From the NCBI GenBank assembly GCA_030618505.1, contig JAUXDF010000046.1:1-13673 (forward strand): DNA of 13,673 nucleotides, given 5' to 3'. The stretch is from Spongiibacteraceae bacterium. GTDB taxonomy: Bacteria > Pseudomonadota > Gammaproteobacteria > Pseudomonadales > PIVM01. Of the stretch, positions 1 through 6,825 are shown piece after piece (within the stretch, counting starts at the first letter, position 1; each line of letters starts with the position of its first letter). The notes beneath the pieces were generated by a model. That model did no database searches. It saw only the letters and a program-made list of their open reading frames with translations, and was not told where the DNA came from. A program made the translations under genes and the position numbers.

Positions 1-80
1 CCACTATATGCAAGCACCCATCGGGAGCAATGCAAATAAGGCATCAAATCAGCAGTCAGTTGAGGTAGAAGTGATTTCAT
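1..80 (-). CDS. tilS: tRNA(Ile)-lysidine synthase, N-terminal fragment (cut by window edge)
   Basis: Only the first 26 codons are inside the window. The peptide starts MKSLLPQL and ends SRWVLAYSG, with the next codon beginning GG. That matches the entry to the PP-loop ATP-binding motif (SGGxDS) of TilS, which makes lysidine at position 34 of the AUA-reading tRNA-Ile. Position supports the call: tilS follows accA in Pseudomonas and relatives. The start is uncertain. An in-frame ATG two codons upstream (84-86) would add Met-Val, and neither start has a convincing Shine-Dalgarno sequence. The catalytic motif is only half visible, so the name rests on this short match plus gene order. The leader contains a terminator-like hairpin and, further up, a palindromic element, both listed separately. 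Confidence 0.75.
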   Translation of the reverse strand, partial: MKSLLPQLTADLMPYLHCSRWVLAYS

Positions 81-89
81 AACCATCAG

Positions 90-112
90 AAAAGGGAGCC
101 GTAGCTCCCCTT
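90..112 (-). terminator. Intrinsic terminator or attenuator hairpin directly upstream of tilS
   Basis: Read on the minus strand, GGGAGC (109-104), loop TACG (103-100) and GCTCCC (99-94) form a six-pair stem. It is closed by C and G around a UACG loop, a member of the very stable UNCG tetraloop class, and followed by TTTT (93-90). AA at 112-111 can extend the stem past a bulged G. The U-run on this strand suggests it stops transcription coming from accA. The last stem base is only 7 bases from the upstream tilS ATG (86) and 13 from the downstream one (80), leaving no room for a promoter between hairpin and gene. It may therefore be a leader attenuator or a 5'-terminal stabilising hairpin. On the plus strand the hairpin is followed by a weaker T-rich tail. 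Confidence 0.6.
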
Positions 113-113
113 A

Positions 114-142
114 TATTTAAAACAATAACATCTTTATAGCAA
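114..142 (-). promoter_or_regulatory. Possible weak promoter for tilS
   Basis: On the minus strand TTGCTA (142-137, four of six matches to the -35 consensus) is followed after 17 bases by TAAATA (119-114, three of six). A better -10 string, TATAAG (115-110), overlaps it but has no good -35 partner at the right distance. Either would start transcription at or inside the GGGGAGC arm of the hairpin, giving an mRNA that begins with a hairpin. AT-rich DNA yields such matches by chance, so this is a weak call. Confidence 0.25.
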
Positions 143-156
143 CAGACTCCTAGATA

Positions 157-298
157 GTGCCTAACCAGAAACCGGAAGTTTTCGAAAATTAAGTCAGCTC
201 CTGGCCAACGCAAATCTAGCTCCTAGGCCTTTTCAAGGCCTTTAAGTCGCAAGATTTGCGTTGGCCAGGACCTCTTTGTCTAATTTCTGGATGGGCAC
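157..298. mobile_element. MITE-like palindromic element, 142 bp, family not recognised
   Basis: The ends are imperfect inverted repeats: GTGCCTAACCAGAAA at 157-171 and, reading inward from 298, GTGCCCATCCAGAAA, which agree at 13 of 15 bases. TAGATA sits immediately outside both ends (151-156 and 299-304) and looks like a target-site duplication. Because the flanks read TA|GTGCC and GGCAC|TA, a two-base TA duplication, as made by IS630/Tc1-type transposases, is equally possible. Inside are a perfect 19-base inverted repeat and a central seven-base hairpin. There is no open reading frame of useful size, so any movement would need a transposase elsewhere. It lies in the accA-tilS gap, where it would be transcribed as part of the accA 3' region. 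I do not recognise the family. Confidence 0.6.
199..270. repeat. Internal inverted repeat (19 bp perfect arms) with central hairpin
   Basis: TCCTGGCCAACGCAAATCT at 199-217 is exactly reverse-complementary to 252-270. Between the arms, AGGCCTT (225-231), loop TTC and AAGGCCT (235-241) make a second perfect hairpin. Transcribed in either direction, the region folds into a long two-tier hairpin. Nineteen perfectly paired bases are far beyond chance in this space, and perfect retention suggests recent arrival or selection on the structure. The outer flanks are unequal (42 bases at 157-198, 28 at 271-298). The longer flank contains the short palindrome TTTTCGAAAA at 179-188. Confidence 0.85.
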
Positions 299-328
299 TA
301 GATACAAGCATACAAACAACAATGATGA

Positions 329-1279
329 TTAATCATTACCATAAGACATTAAACGCTCATAACGCTGTGCCAGCAGATCATCTGCATCCAATGCCTGCAG
401 TTTTTTCAGCTGCTCACTCAAGTGCGCAGTGATTCGCTCCGCCATCAAATCAATATCCCGATGGGCTGCACCCATAGGCTCGGGAATAGTTGAATCGACG
501 ATACCAAGATTTTCCAGAATCGTTGACGTCAAGCCCATAGCCTCGGCGGCATCAGGTGCTTTCTCTGAGGTTTTCCAGATAATATTGGCGCAACCTTCGG
601 GGGAAATAACAAAATAGGTAGAGTACTGCAACATGGCGGTATGATCACCCACGCCAATACCCAATGCACCACCGGAGCTACCTTCACCGATAACCAAACA
701 AATGATGGGCGTTTTTAGTCGTGACATGACCGCCAGGTTTTGCGCTATCGCCTCACTGATTCCACGCTCTTCGGAATCAATACCCGGATAAGCTCCCGGG
801 GTATCAATCAAGGTAATAATGGGCAGCTTAAAACGCTCGGCCATCTCCATTAAACGCAAGGCCTTGCGATAACCTTCCGGCTTTGGCATGCCAAAGTTGC
901 GCAGCACCTTGTCTTTAACACTGCGCCCCTTCTCCTGACCAATCACCATTACCGGCTCACCATTAAGGCGAGCAAGGCCACCAATAATGGACTTATCATC
1001 ACCAAAGTGACGGTCACCGTGCAACTCCTCGAAATCGGTAAATACCCGCGGCAGATAATCCAGGGTGTAAGGGCGCTGAGGATGACGAGCAACCTTAACA
1101 ATATCCCAGGGAGTCAAATCGCTGAAGATTTTTTCAGTGAGCTTATGGCTTTTTTCCTTAAGCTTGCTGATCTCTTCATTGATATTAATATCGTTGTCGT
1201 TACCGACCAACTGGAGCTCTTCAATTTTAACTTCCAGCTCGGCAATCGGTTGTTCAAAATCCAGATAATTAGGGTTCAT
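329..1279 (-). CDS. accA: Acetyl-CoA carboxylase carboxyltransferase subunit alpha
   Basis: AccA pairs with AccD in an A2D2 carboxyltransferase that moves the carboxyl group from carboxybiotin on AccB to acetyl-CoA, giving malonyl-CoA, the committed step of fatty acid synthesis in the cytoplasm. The 316 residues match the usual length (319 in E. coli) end to end. The N terminus NYLDFEQPIAELE is the family helical region. ARHPQRPYTLDY (64-75), ERFKLPIITLIDTPGAYPG (148-166) and GEGSSGGALGIGVGD (198-212) are family hallmarks; the last holds the glycine-rich crotonase-fold segment forming the oxyanion site. The C terminus RLMSYG is also typical. It follows dnaE by 192 bases, the longest gap in the run, so it may have its own promoter. 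The ATG at 1279 has only an A-rich, weak ribosome site (AAGAAA) ahead of it, but no better start is seen and homologues begin here. Confidence 0.98.
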   Translation of the reverse strand: MNPNYLDFEQPIAELEVKIEELQLVGNDNDININEEISKLKEKSHKLTEKIFSDLTPWDIVKVARHPQRPYTLDYLPRVFTDFEELHGDRHFGDDKSIIGGLARLNGEPVMVIGQEKGRSVKDKVLRNFGMPKPEGYRKALRLMEMAERFKLPIITLIDTPGAYPGIDSEERGISEAIAQNLAVMSRLKTPIICLVIGEGSSGGALGIGVGDHTAMLQYSTYFVISPEGCANIIWKTSEKAPDAAEAMGLTSTILENLGIVDSTIPEPMGAAHRDIDLMAERITAHLSEQLKKLQALDADDLLAQRYERLMSYGND

Positions 1280-1339
1280 CGTTTTTTTCTTGTAATTACT
1301 CGTTGTTTGCCCACTATTGGACCATTTTTACATCAACGC

Positions 1340-1410
1340 ACTGCCTGTTATTTAATCGCCCAACAAGCTACGCGCTCCAATCCCCTGACTTTAACATATT
1401 AACAGGCAGT
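1340..1410. promoter_or_regulatory. Long-range inverted repeat in the dnaE-accA gap
   Basis: The 192-base gap 1280-1471 holds ACTGCCTGTTA at 1340-1350 and its exact reverse complement at 1400-1410, 49 bases apart. Allowing a four-base bulge, TTAAT on each side extends the pairing to about 13 pairs. In the accA leader this would form a stem capped by a large, partly structured loop. It has no U-tract, so it does not look like a terminator. It could be an mRNA leader structure, a paired protein-binding site or the relic of a small inverted-repeat element. I could not pick a confident sigma-70 promoter in this gap; TTGGAG (1383-1378) with a poor -10 is the best seen. Confidence 0.45.
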
Positions 1411-1471
1411 TCTCACACTCCCTGCTGCAGTCAACAATGCAAGATCGTTGATTTATCGTTATTTTGCTTAT

Positions 1472-4400
1472 TTAAGCGCGATAACCCAGTGCCACATTAC
1501 CCTCACCATAATGATCTCGAAGGCGTTGCAGCAGCTCATCGCTTGGCATAACTCGCCACTGCTCACCCAAAGCAATACTGCCGGCTCTGGCATCTTTGCC
1601 TCGATAATCCACCGTCACCGGGCAACCTTGCTCATGTTGTGGCGCTAACAATGCGGCAAACTGCTGCTCAAAACCCCGATCAAAAGCATTTTGATCCAGG
1701 CTCACTACCAGCTCTCGGGCATAACGACAACGAGCCTCATTCAGACTCATCACTTTTTGGGTGGTCATTTTCAAACCGCCAGCATCGGAGTAGTTATCCA
1801 TTTTAACCACCCCTTCAAGAGCGACAATCGCATCTTTCACCAGCTTATCCCTGCTCTCGAAGTAAAGCTCGGAGAACACGGTGATTTCCATCCGAGCGCT
1901 ACGATCATCCAGGGTTAATATCGCCATGGTGTCACCTCGCTTGGTTTTTACGGTGCGCATACCAACAATTAAGCCCGTAATCACCTGCGGAGCCCCATCG
2001 GCTTTCAGGTCAATAATACGCGAGCGACTGAAGTGGCGAATCTCGTGCTCATAGTCATCAATCGGGTGGCCAGTCAGGTACAGGCCCAATGTGTCTTTCT
2101 CTCCGGCCAGTCGCTCTCGACCTGTCCAAGCCCTGATTTGACGAAAGTCAGCGTAAACATCGCTACCGTCATCATTAGGCACCACCGCACCAAACAAGTC
2201 GCTCATGCCGGCATCTTGATTTTTAGCGCTTTGTTCAGCCGCTTTTACCGCCTCACTCATGCTGGCCATCAAAATATGCCTGGCTACGCCCAGCTTATCA
2301 AAAGCGCCCGAACGAATTAATGCCTCTAGTGCCCGCTTGTTAACACGACGAGAATCAGTGCGCTCACAAAAATCAAACAGATTTCTGAATGGACCACCGG
2401 AGTTGCGGGCTTCTATAATATTATCAATTGGCCCCTCACCCAGCCCCTTGATGGCGCCCAGACCGTAAACGATTTCATTATCATCGTTAACGGTAAACAT
2501 AAAATCACCCTCGTTGACATCGGGTTCACGAAGAGCAATATTTATCTCCCGACAATCTTCAATAAAGATAACGATCTTGTCGGTATTCTGCATTTCCGAG
2601 CTCATCGTCGCCGCCATAAAGGGCGCCGGGTAATGCGCTTTTAGCCAAGCAGTTTGATAAGAAACCAGGGCATAAGCCGCCGAGTGGGATTTGTTAAAAC
2701 CGTAACCGGCAAATTTTTCCACCAGATCAAATATCTTCATTGCCAGAGTGGCATCAACGCCTTTACTGACCGCCCCCTCTTCAAAGACAGAACGCTGCTT
2801 GGCCATCTCCTCGGGTTTTTTCTTACCCATGGCACGACGCAACATATCAGCGCCACCGAGGGTATAGCCGGCCAACTCCTGGGCAATCTGCATGACCTGT
2901 TCCTGATAGAGGATAATACCGTAGGTCGGCTCCAGGATCGGTTTTAGCCATTCATGCTGGTATTGAGAATCAGGATAGGACACATCCTCTCGGCCATGCT
3001 TTCGATTGATAAAGTTATCAACCATCCCTGATTGCAAGGGGCCAGGACGAAATAGTGCAACCAGGGCAATAATATCTTCAAAACTATCTGGTCGCAGGCG
3101 CTTAATCAGATCCTTCATACCACGGGATTCCAACTGAAACACCGCTGTTGTTACCGCGCTCTGCAACAAATCAAAGGTAGCTTTGTCATCCAGTGGGATT
3201 GACATAATATCCAGATGTGGCTCATCCGTTTCCAGACGTTTTTTATCGATGATTTTAATCGCCCAATCGATAATCGTCAGAGTACGCAAACCCAAAAAGT
3301 CAAACTTGACCAGCCCGGCATCTTCCACATCGCCCTTATCAAACTGGGTAACCAGACCCGCGCCGGTTTCATCACAATAGAGCGGAGAAAAATCCGTCAG
3401 TTTAGTGGGCGCAATAACCACACCACCAGCATGTTTGCCCACACCACGGGTAACACCCTCCAGCTGCTTGGCCATTGCCCAAATTTCCTGGGCCTCCTCA
3501 TCAGCCGCTAAAAAATCTCTTAGGGGTTCTTCAGCCTCCAGAGCCTTTTCCAGCGTAATACCGGGCTCAAAGGGAATCATTTTGGAAAGTTTGTCGGCCA
3601 GGCCATAGGACTTTCCCTGCACCCGGGCAACATCACGCACCACCGCCTTGGCCGCCATGGTACCAAAGGTGATAATTTGGCTAACGGCATCACGACCGTA
3701 GGTTTCGGCTACATAATTAATCACTCTGTCGCGATTATCCATACAGAAATCAACGTCAAAGTCAGGCATCGAAACCCGCTCGGGATTCAAAAAACGCTCA
3801 AACAGTAAATCATATTCTAGCGGATCAAGATCGGTGATTTTCAGGACATAGGCAACCAAGGACCCCGCACCGGAACCCCGCCCCGGCCCCACCGGAATAT
3901 CCTGATCCTTAGCCCACTGAATAAAATCCATCACAATCAGGAAGTAACCGGGAAACTCCATCTGAATGATGATATCCAGCTCGAACTCAAGACGCTCAAT
4001 GTACTCTTTTCGAGTTTGAGCAAAAGACTCAGCACTGGTATCAAAGAGAGTAGCCAGACGATCATCTAGCCCCTCATAGGATATTTTTCTGAAAAACTCA
4101 TCCATCGTCATCCCTTCGGGGATGGGATAATCGGGCAAATAACATTTACCAAGCTGGACCGGCACACTGCAACGCTGGGCAATCGCTACGCTGTTTTGCA
4201 AAGCATCGGGGATATCGGCAAACAGTTCCGCCATTTCCTCAGGAGACTTCAGGTATTGATGTTCCGTGTAATTTTTTGCCCGACGCGGATCATCCAGCGC
4301 CCGCCCCTCATGAATACAAACCCTCGCTTCATGGGCGTCAAACTCGGAACGATCAATAAAACGCACATCATTGGTGGCAACCAGAGGGCAAGCACTGCGC

Positions 4401-4966
4401 TCCGCCAACGCCACCGCCGCATGCAAATGTTCTTCGTCATACTCTCGATAGGTTCGTTGTATCTCCAGATAATAACGATCCGGAAAAATGGCACGCCAAA
4501 TGCCAAGCAACTCGTCAGCCTGTTCGGCTTTACCAGCCACCAGAGCCTTACCTATCTCACCCCGCTTTGCCCCGGACAAGGCAATAACACCTTCGGCAAA
4601 CTCCGCGATCCAGTCGCGTGTCACATAGGCCACACCTCGGTGCTGGCCCTTTTGGTAGGCACGCGATATTAGCTCGGTAATATTACGGTAGCCTTTGTCA
4701 TTTTGTGCAAAAAGGGTAATCAGGTGAGGGTCGCCCTCCTCCGGCTCTTCCAGCACCAGAAAATCACAAGCAAAAACAGGTTTGATACCCGCACCCGTTG
4801 CGGCTTTAAAAAACTTCACCAAACCATAAAAATTGGTTTGATCGGAGACAGCAACCGCAGGCATGCCCATCTGAGCTGATTTTTTTACCAGAGCTTTGAT
4901 TCGCACCAAACCATCGAGTAGTGAAAACTCGGTATGGAGGCGCAGATGTACAAAGGAGCAGGACAT
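1472..4966 (-). CDS. dnaE: DNA polymerase III subunit alpha
   Basis: Catalytic subunit of the replicative polymerase holoenzyme, copying DNA at the fork with the epsilon proofreader and the beta clamp. The 1164 residues match the DnaE1 length (1160 in E. coli). The N-terminal PHP domain begins HLRLHTEFSLLDG (7-19); Arg9 replaces the second metal-binding His of active PHP domains, so it is probably inactive as in E. coli, with proofreading by a separate DnaQ. The C-family palm carries GPGRGSGAGS (360-369), PDFDVDF (401-407, catalytic Asp402 and Asp404) and KFDFLGLRTL with Asp556 as the third carboxylate. MSDLF (921-925) aligns with the E. coli clamp-binding site QADMF. The OB fold covers about 993-1075. 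The ATG at 4966 has a good AGGA seven bases upstream (4974-4977). It follows rnhB by 43 bases and is probably translated from the same message. Confidence 0.99.
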   Translation of the reverse strand: MSCSFVHLRLHTEFSLLDGLVRIKALVKKSAQMGMPAVAVSDQTNFYGLVKFFKAATGAGIKPVFACDFLVLEEPEEGDPHLITLFAQNDKGYRNITELISRAYQKGQHRGVAYVTRDWIAEFAEGVIALSGAKRGEIGKALVAGKAEQADELLGIWRAIFPDRYYLEIQRTYREYDEEHLHAAVALAERSACPLVATNDVRFIDRSEFDAHEARVCIHEGRALDDPRRAKNYTEHQYLKSPEEMAELFADIPDALQNSVAIAQRCSVPVQLGKCYLPDYPIPEGMTMDEFFRKISYEGLDDRLATLFDTSAESFAQTRKEYIERLEFELDIIIQMEFPGYFLIVMDFIQWAKDQDIPVGPGRGSGAGSLVAYVLKITDLDPLEYDLLFERFLNPERVSMPDFDVDFCMDNRDRVINYVAETYGRDAVSQIITFGTMAAKAVVRDVARVQGKSYGLADKLSKMIPFEPGITLEKALEAEEPLRDFLAADEEAQEIWAMAKQLEGVTRGVGKHAGGVVIAPTKLTDFSPLYCDETGAGLVTQFDKGDVEDAGLVKFDFLGLRTLTIIDWAIKIIDKKRLETDEPHLDIMSIPLDDKATFDLLQSAVTTAVFQLESRGMKDLIKRLRPDSFEDIIALVALFRPGPLQSGMVDNFINRKHGREDVSYPDSQYQHEWLKPILEPTYGIILYQEQVMQIAQELAGYTLGGADMLRRAMGKKKPEEMAKQRSVFEEGAVSKGVDATLAMKIFDLVEKFAGYGFNKSHSAAYALVSYQTAWLKAHYPAPFMAATMSSEMQNTDKIVIFIEDCREINIALREPDVNEGDFMFTVNDDNEIVYGLGAIKGLGEGPIDNIIEARNSGGPFRNLFDFCERTDSRRVNKRALEALIRSGAFDKLGVARHILMASMSEAVKAAEQSAKNQDAGMSDLFGAVVPNDDGSDVYADFRQIRAWTGRERLAGEKDTLGLYLTGHPIDDYEHEIRHFSRSRIIDLKADGAPQVITGLIVGMRTVKTKRGDTMAILTLDDRSARMEITVFSELYFESRDKLVKDAIVALEGVVKMDNYSDAGGLKMTTQKVMSLNEARCRYARELVVSLDQNAFDRGFEQQFAALLAPQHEQGCPVTVDYRGKDARAGSIALGEQWRVMPSDELLQRLRDHYGEGNVALGYRA

Positions 4967-4971
4967 GAAAG

Positions 4972-4977
4972 TTTCCT
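4972..4977 (-). promoter_or_regulatory. Ribosome-binding site of dnaE
   Basis: AGGAAA on the minus strand; the AGGA core lies seven bases before the ATG at 4966, which is ideal spacing. It supports this start over any internal Met. Confidence 0.7.
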
Positions 4978-5009
4978 GATTGTTGTTTATTTCAGACAGA
5001 CGAATTCAG

Positions 5010-5603
5010 TTATGACTGAGCCAATAGCTTTTTCACCGGGCCAAATGAGCGCCGGTGTATGACTGAAGGCCCTAGCTCCTGTAGCGCCGCGATATGGGCC
5101 TTGGTTGGATAGCCCTTATGACCCGCCAGACCGTAACCGGGATATTGTTTATCCAGCGCTACCATTTCACGATCTCGCTCGACCTTGGCCAAGATAGATG
5201 CTGCAGCGATCTCCAGCACACGACTATCACCTTTGACAACCGCCTCAGAGGCGTATGACCACTCAGGAAGTCGATTGCCATCAACCAGCACATATTCCGG
5301 AGAAACCGTCAAACCATCAACTGCCCTGTGCATCGCCAACATGCTGGCATGCAAAATATTAATCCGGTCAATTTCCTCGATAGAGGCTCTGGCAATACTC
5401 CAGGCTAGGGCACGAGCCTTAATCTGATCATACAGAATCTCGCGTTTTTTTTCTGAAAGCTTTTTAGAATCATTCAGTCCCTCAATCGGCTGATTGGGAT
5501 CCAGAATCACCGCCGCTGCCAGTACATCACCCGCCAAGGGGCCACGACCAACCTCATCAACTCCGGCCAGCAAAGGGCCTTTGTAGGCACATTCAAAATC
5601 CAT
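5010..5603 (-). CDS. rnhB: Ribonuclease HII
   Basis: RNase HII cuts the RNA strand of RNA-DNA hybrids and starts removal of single ribonucleotides misincorporated into DNA. The 197 residues match the bacterial length (198 in E. coli). The DEDD active site is complete: GVDEVGRGPLAG supplies Asp16 and Glu17, VLVDGN supplies Asp108 and VKGDS supplies Asp126. The GRG motif at 19-21, which reads the 2'-hydroxyl at the junction, is intact, as is the C-terminal region YPTKAHIAAL...HRRSFGPV. It sits between lpxB (25-base gap) and dnaE, its usual place in gammaproteobacteria. Only a weak AGG about ten bases upstream precedes the ATG at 5603, suggesting translation partly coupled to lpxB. Confidence 0.98.
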   Translation of the reverse strand: MDFECAYKGPLLAGVDEVGRGPLAGDVLAAAVILDPNQPIEGLNDSKKLSEKKREILYDQIKARALAWSIARASIEEIDRINILHASMLAMHRAVDGLTVSPEYVLVDGNRLPEWSYASEAVVKGDSRVLEIAAASILAKVERDREMVALDKQYPGYGLAGHKGYPTKAHIAALQELGPSVIHRRSFGPVKKLLAQS

Positions 5604-5628
5604 CGGTTTTTAACCTGCTATTTGACAT

Positions 5629-6822
5629 TTATGCCGCGCGTTGTTTCACCAGCGACAACAAGGCATCAGCCGCCTGCTCGCTGGCATTACAACGCAACTG
5701 GCGATGAAGTTGCTCGAACTCATCATTAAGGTGTTGAATCAAAGCGGGGTTATGTAAACGCTCCAAAACAAGCTTACCGAGGGTTTCTGCGGTCACCTCA
5801 TTTTGAAGAATCTCGGGAACCAGTGGCTTATCCGCCAACAAATTAGGCAAGGAAATATATTTCGACTTCACCATGCGCGAAATAATGGCGTAGGACAGCG
5901 GAGCCATACGATAGGCTACCACCATGGGCTTCTTTAACAACATCGCCTCTAATGTAGTGGTGCCCGATGCCATCAATACCACATCAGCTGCAGACATCAC
6001 TTCATGACTGTGGCCGTTATACACTTTTATGGTGTCTTTTCCATAACGACCAAGCCGGGAAACTTTATCACTTACCCGCTCCAGCGCCTTTTCTATCTGC
6101 ACCCTGCGTGCAGCATTCGCTGCCGGGATGGCAAACTGTAAGTCAGGTTCTTTTTCGAGGCACCAAAGTGCAGTTTCGAGAAAAGGCTCAGCCATCAGCT
6201 TCACCTCTCCACCACGACTACCGGGCAACAATGCCACCACCGGCGCATCTTTGGATAAACCCAGCATTCGCCGATCCGCCTGTTGATCCTGGCGAATAGA
6301 AAAGCGGTCAGCCAAGGGGTGTCCGACAAATTTAACCGGCACCTGATGTTGCTGATAAAAAGATTCCTCAAAGGGGAATAAAGTCAGCATCAGGTCAACT
6401 GCTTTTTTAATTTTTATAATCCGCTTTTGTCGCCAGGCCCAGACAGATGGGCTGACATAATGCGCAGTGGTAATACCCGCAGCGCGCAATTTGCCTTCAA
6501 GATTAAGATTAAAATCGGGGGAGTCGATACCCAAAAAAAGATCTGGAGGATTAGAGATGAAATGCTCACAAAGCTCATGGCGAATACCCAAGAGTTCTGG
6601 CAGTCGTTTCAGCGGCTCAACCAGCCCCATAACCGCCAGGCGCTCAATCGGATAATGACTGTTGAAACCCAGCGCGCACATACGCTCGCCACCAACCCCT
6701 TCAAACTGACAGTCCGGTACCTGCTGCAATATTGATTTCATCAGATCCGCACCAAGAATATCACCGGAGGCTTCGCCGGCAACTATTCCTATGCGCAGGG
6801 TCTGGGACGCGGTAGTGTGCAT
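5629..6822 (-). CDS. lpxB: Lipid-A-disaccharide synthase
   Basis: LpxB, a GT19 glycosyltransferase at the inner face of the cytoplasmic membrane, joins 2,3-diacylglucosamine-1-phosphate to UDP-2,3-diacylglucosamine, giving the beta-1,6 disaccharide of lipid A and releasing UDP. The 397 residues compare with 382 in E. coli. Family segments in order are VAGEASGDILGADL (14-27), FLGIDSPDFN (96-105, with the conserved Asp100), YVSPSVWAWRQKRI (122-135), FVGHPLADRF (165-174), LLPGSRGGEV (198-207) and MASGTTTLEAMLLKKPMVV (284-302), the last binding UDP in GT-B folds. The start at 6822 is only three bases past the lpxA stop, so the two are almost certainly translationally coupled. The extra length comes mostly from the first ten residues and a longer C-terminal tail. 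Confidence 0.98.
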   Translation of the reverse strand: MHTTASQTLRIGIVAGEASGDILGADLMKSILQQVPDCQFEGVGGERMCALGFNSHYPIERLAVMGLVEPLKRLPELLGIRHELCEHFISNPPDLFLGIDSPDFNLNLEGKLRAAGITTAHYVSPSVWAWRQKRIIKIKKAVDLMLTLFPFEESFYQQHQVPVKFVGHPLADRFSIRQDQQADRRMLGLSKDAPVVALLPGSRGGEVKLMAEPFLETALWCLEKEPDLQFAIPAANAARRVQIEKALERVSDKVSRLGRYGKDTIKVYNGHSHEVMSAADVVLMASGTTTLEAMLLKKPMVVAYRMAPLSYAIISRMVKSKYISLPNLLADKPLVPEILQNEVTAETLGKLVLERLHNPALIQHLNDEFEQLHRQLRCNASEQAADALLSLVKQRAA

Positions 6823-6825
6823 AAG

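Larger units (their letters stand above)
151..304. repeat. Flanking direct repeats TAGATA (151-156 and 299-304)
   Basis: Two identical six-base direct repeats bracket the palindromic element exactly at its terminal inverted repeats. They are the best sign that it arrived by transposition rather than growing in place. The rebuilt empty site would read CTCC-TAGATA-CAAG. Six matching bases alone could be chance; their exact placement at both ends is what counts. Confidence 0.5.

Noticed and set aside
2..82. Open plus-strand frame ending in TAA just before a hairpin, looking like the 3' end of a convergent gene
   Set aside because: The minus strand over the same bases encodes a recognisable TilS N terminus in the conserved position after accA; the plus-strand peptide resembles nothing I know.
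1464..1479. Short hairpin GCTTA-TT-TAAGC at the dnaE stop codon as a terminator
   Set aside because: Only five AT-rich pairs with a two-base loop and no U-run on the coding strand; too weak to call.
4196..4672. 158-codon plus-strand frame antisense to dnaE
   Set aside because: Fully inside conserved dnaE sequence, with no recognisable motif.
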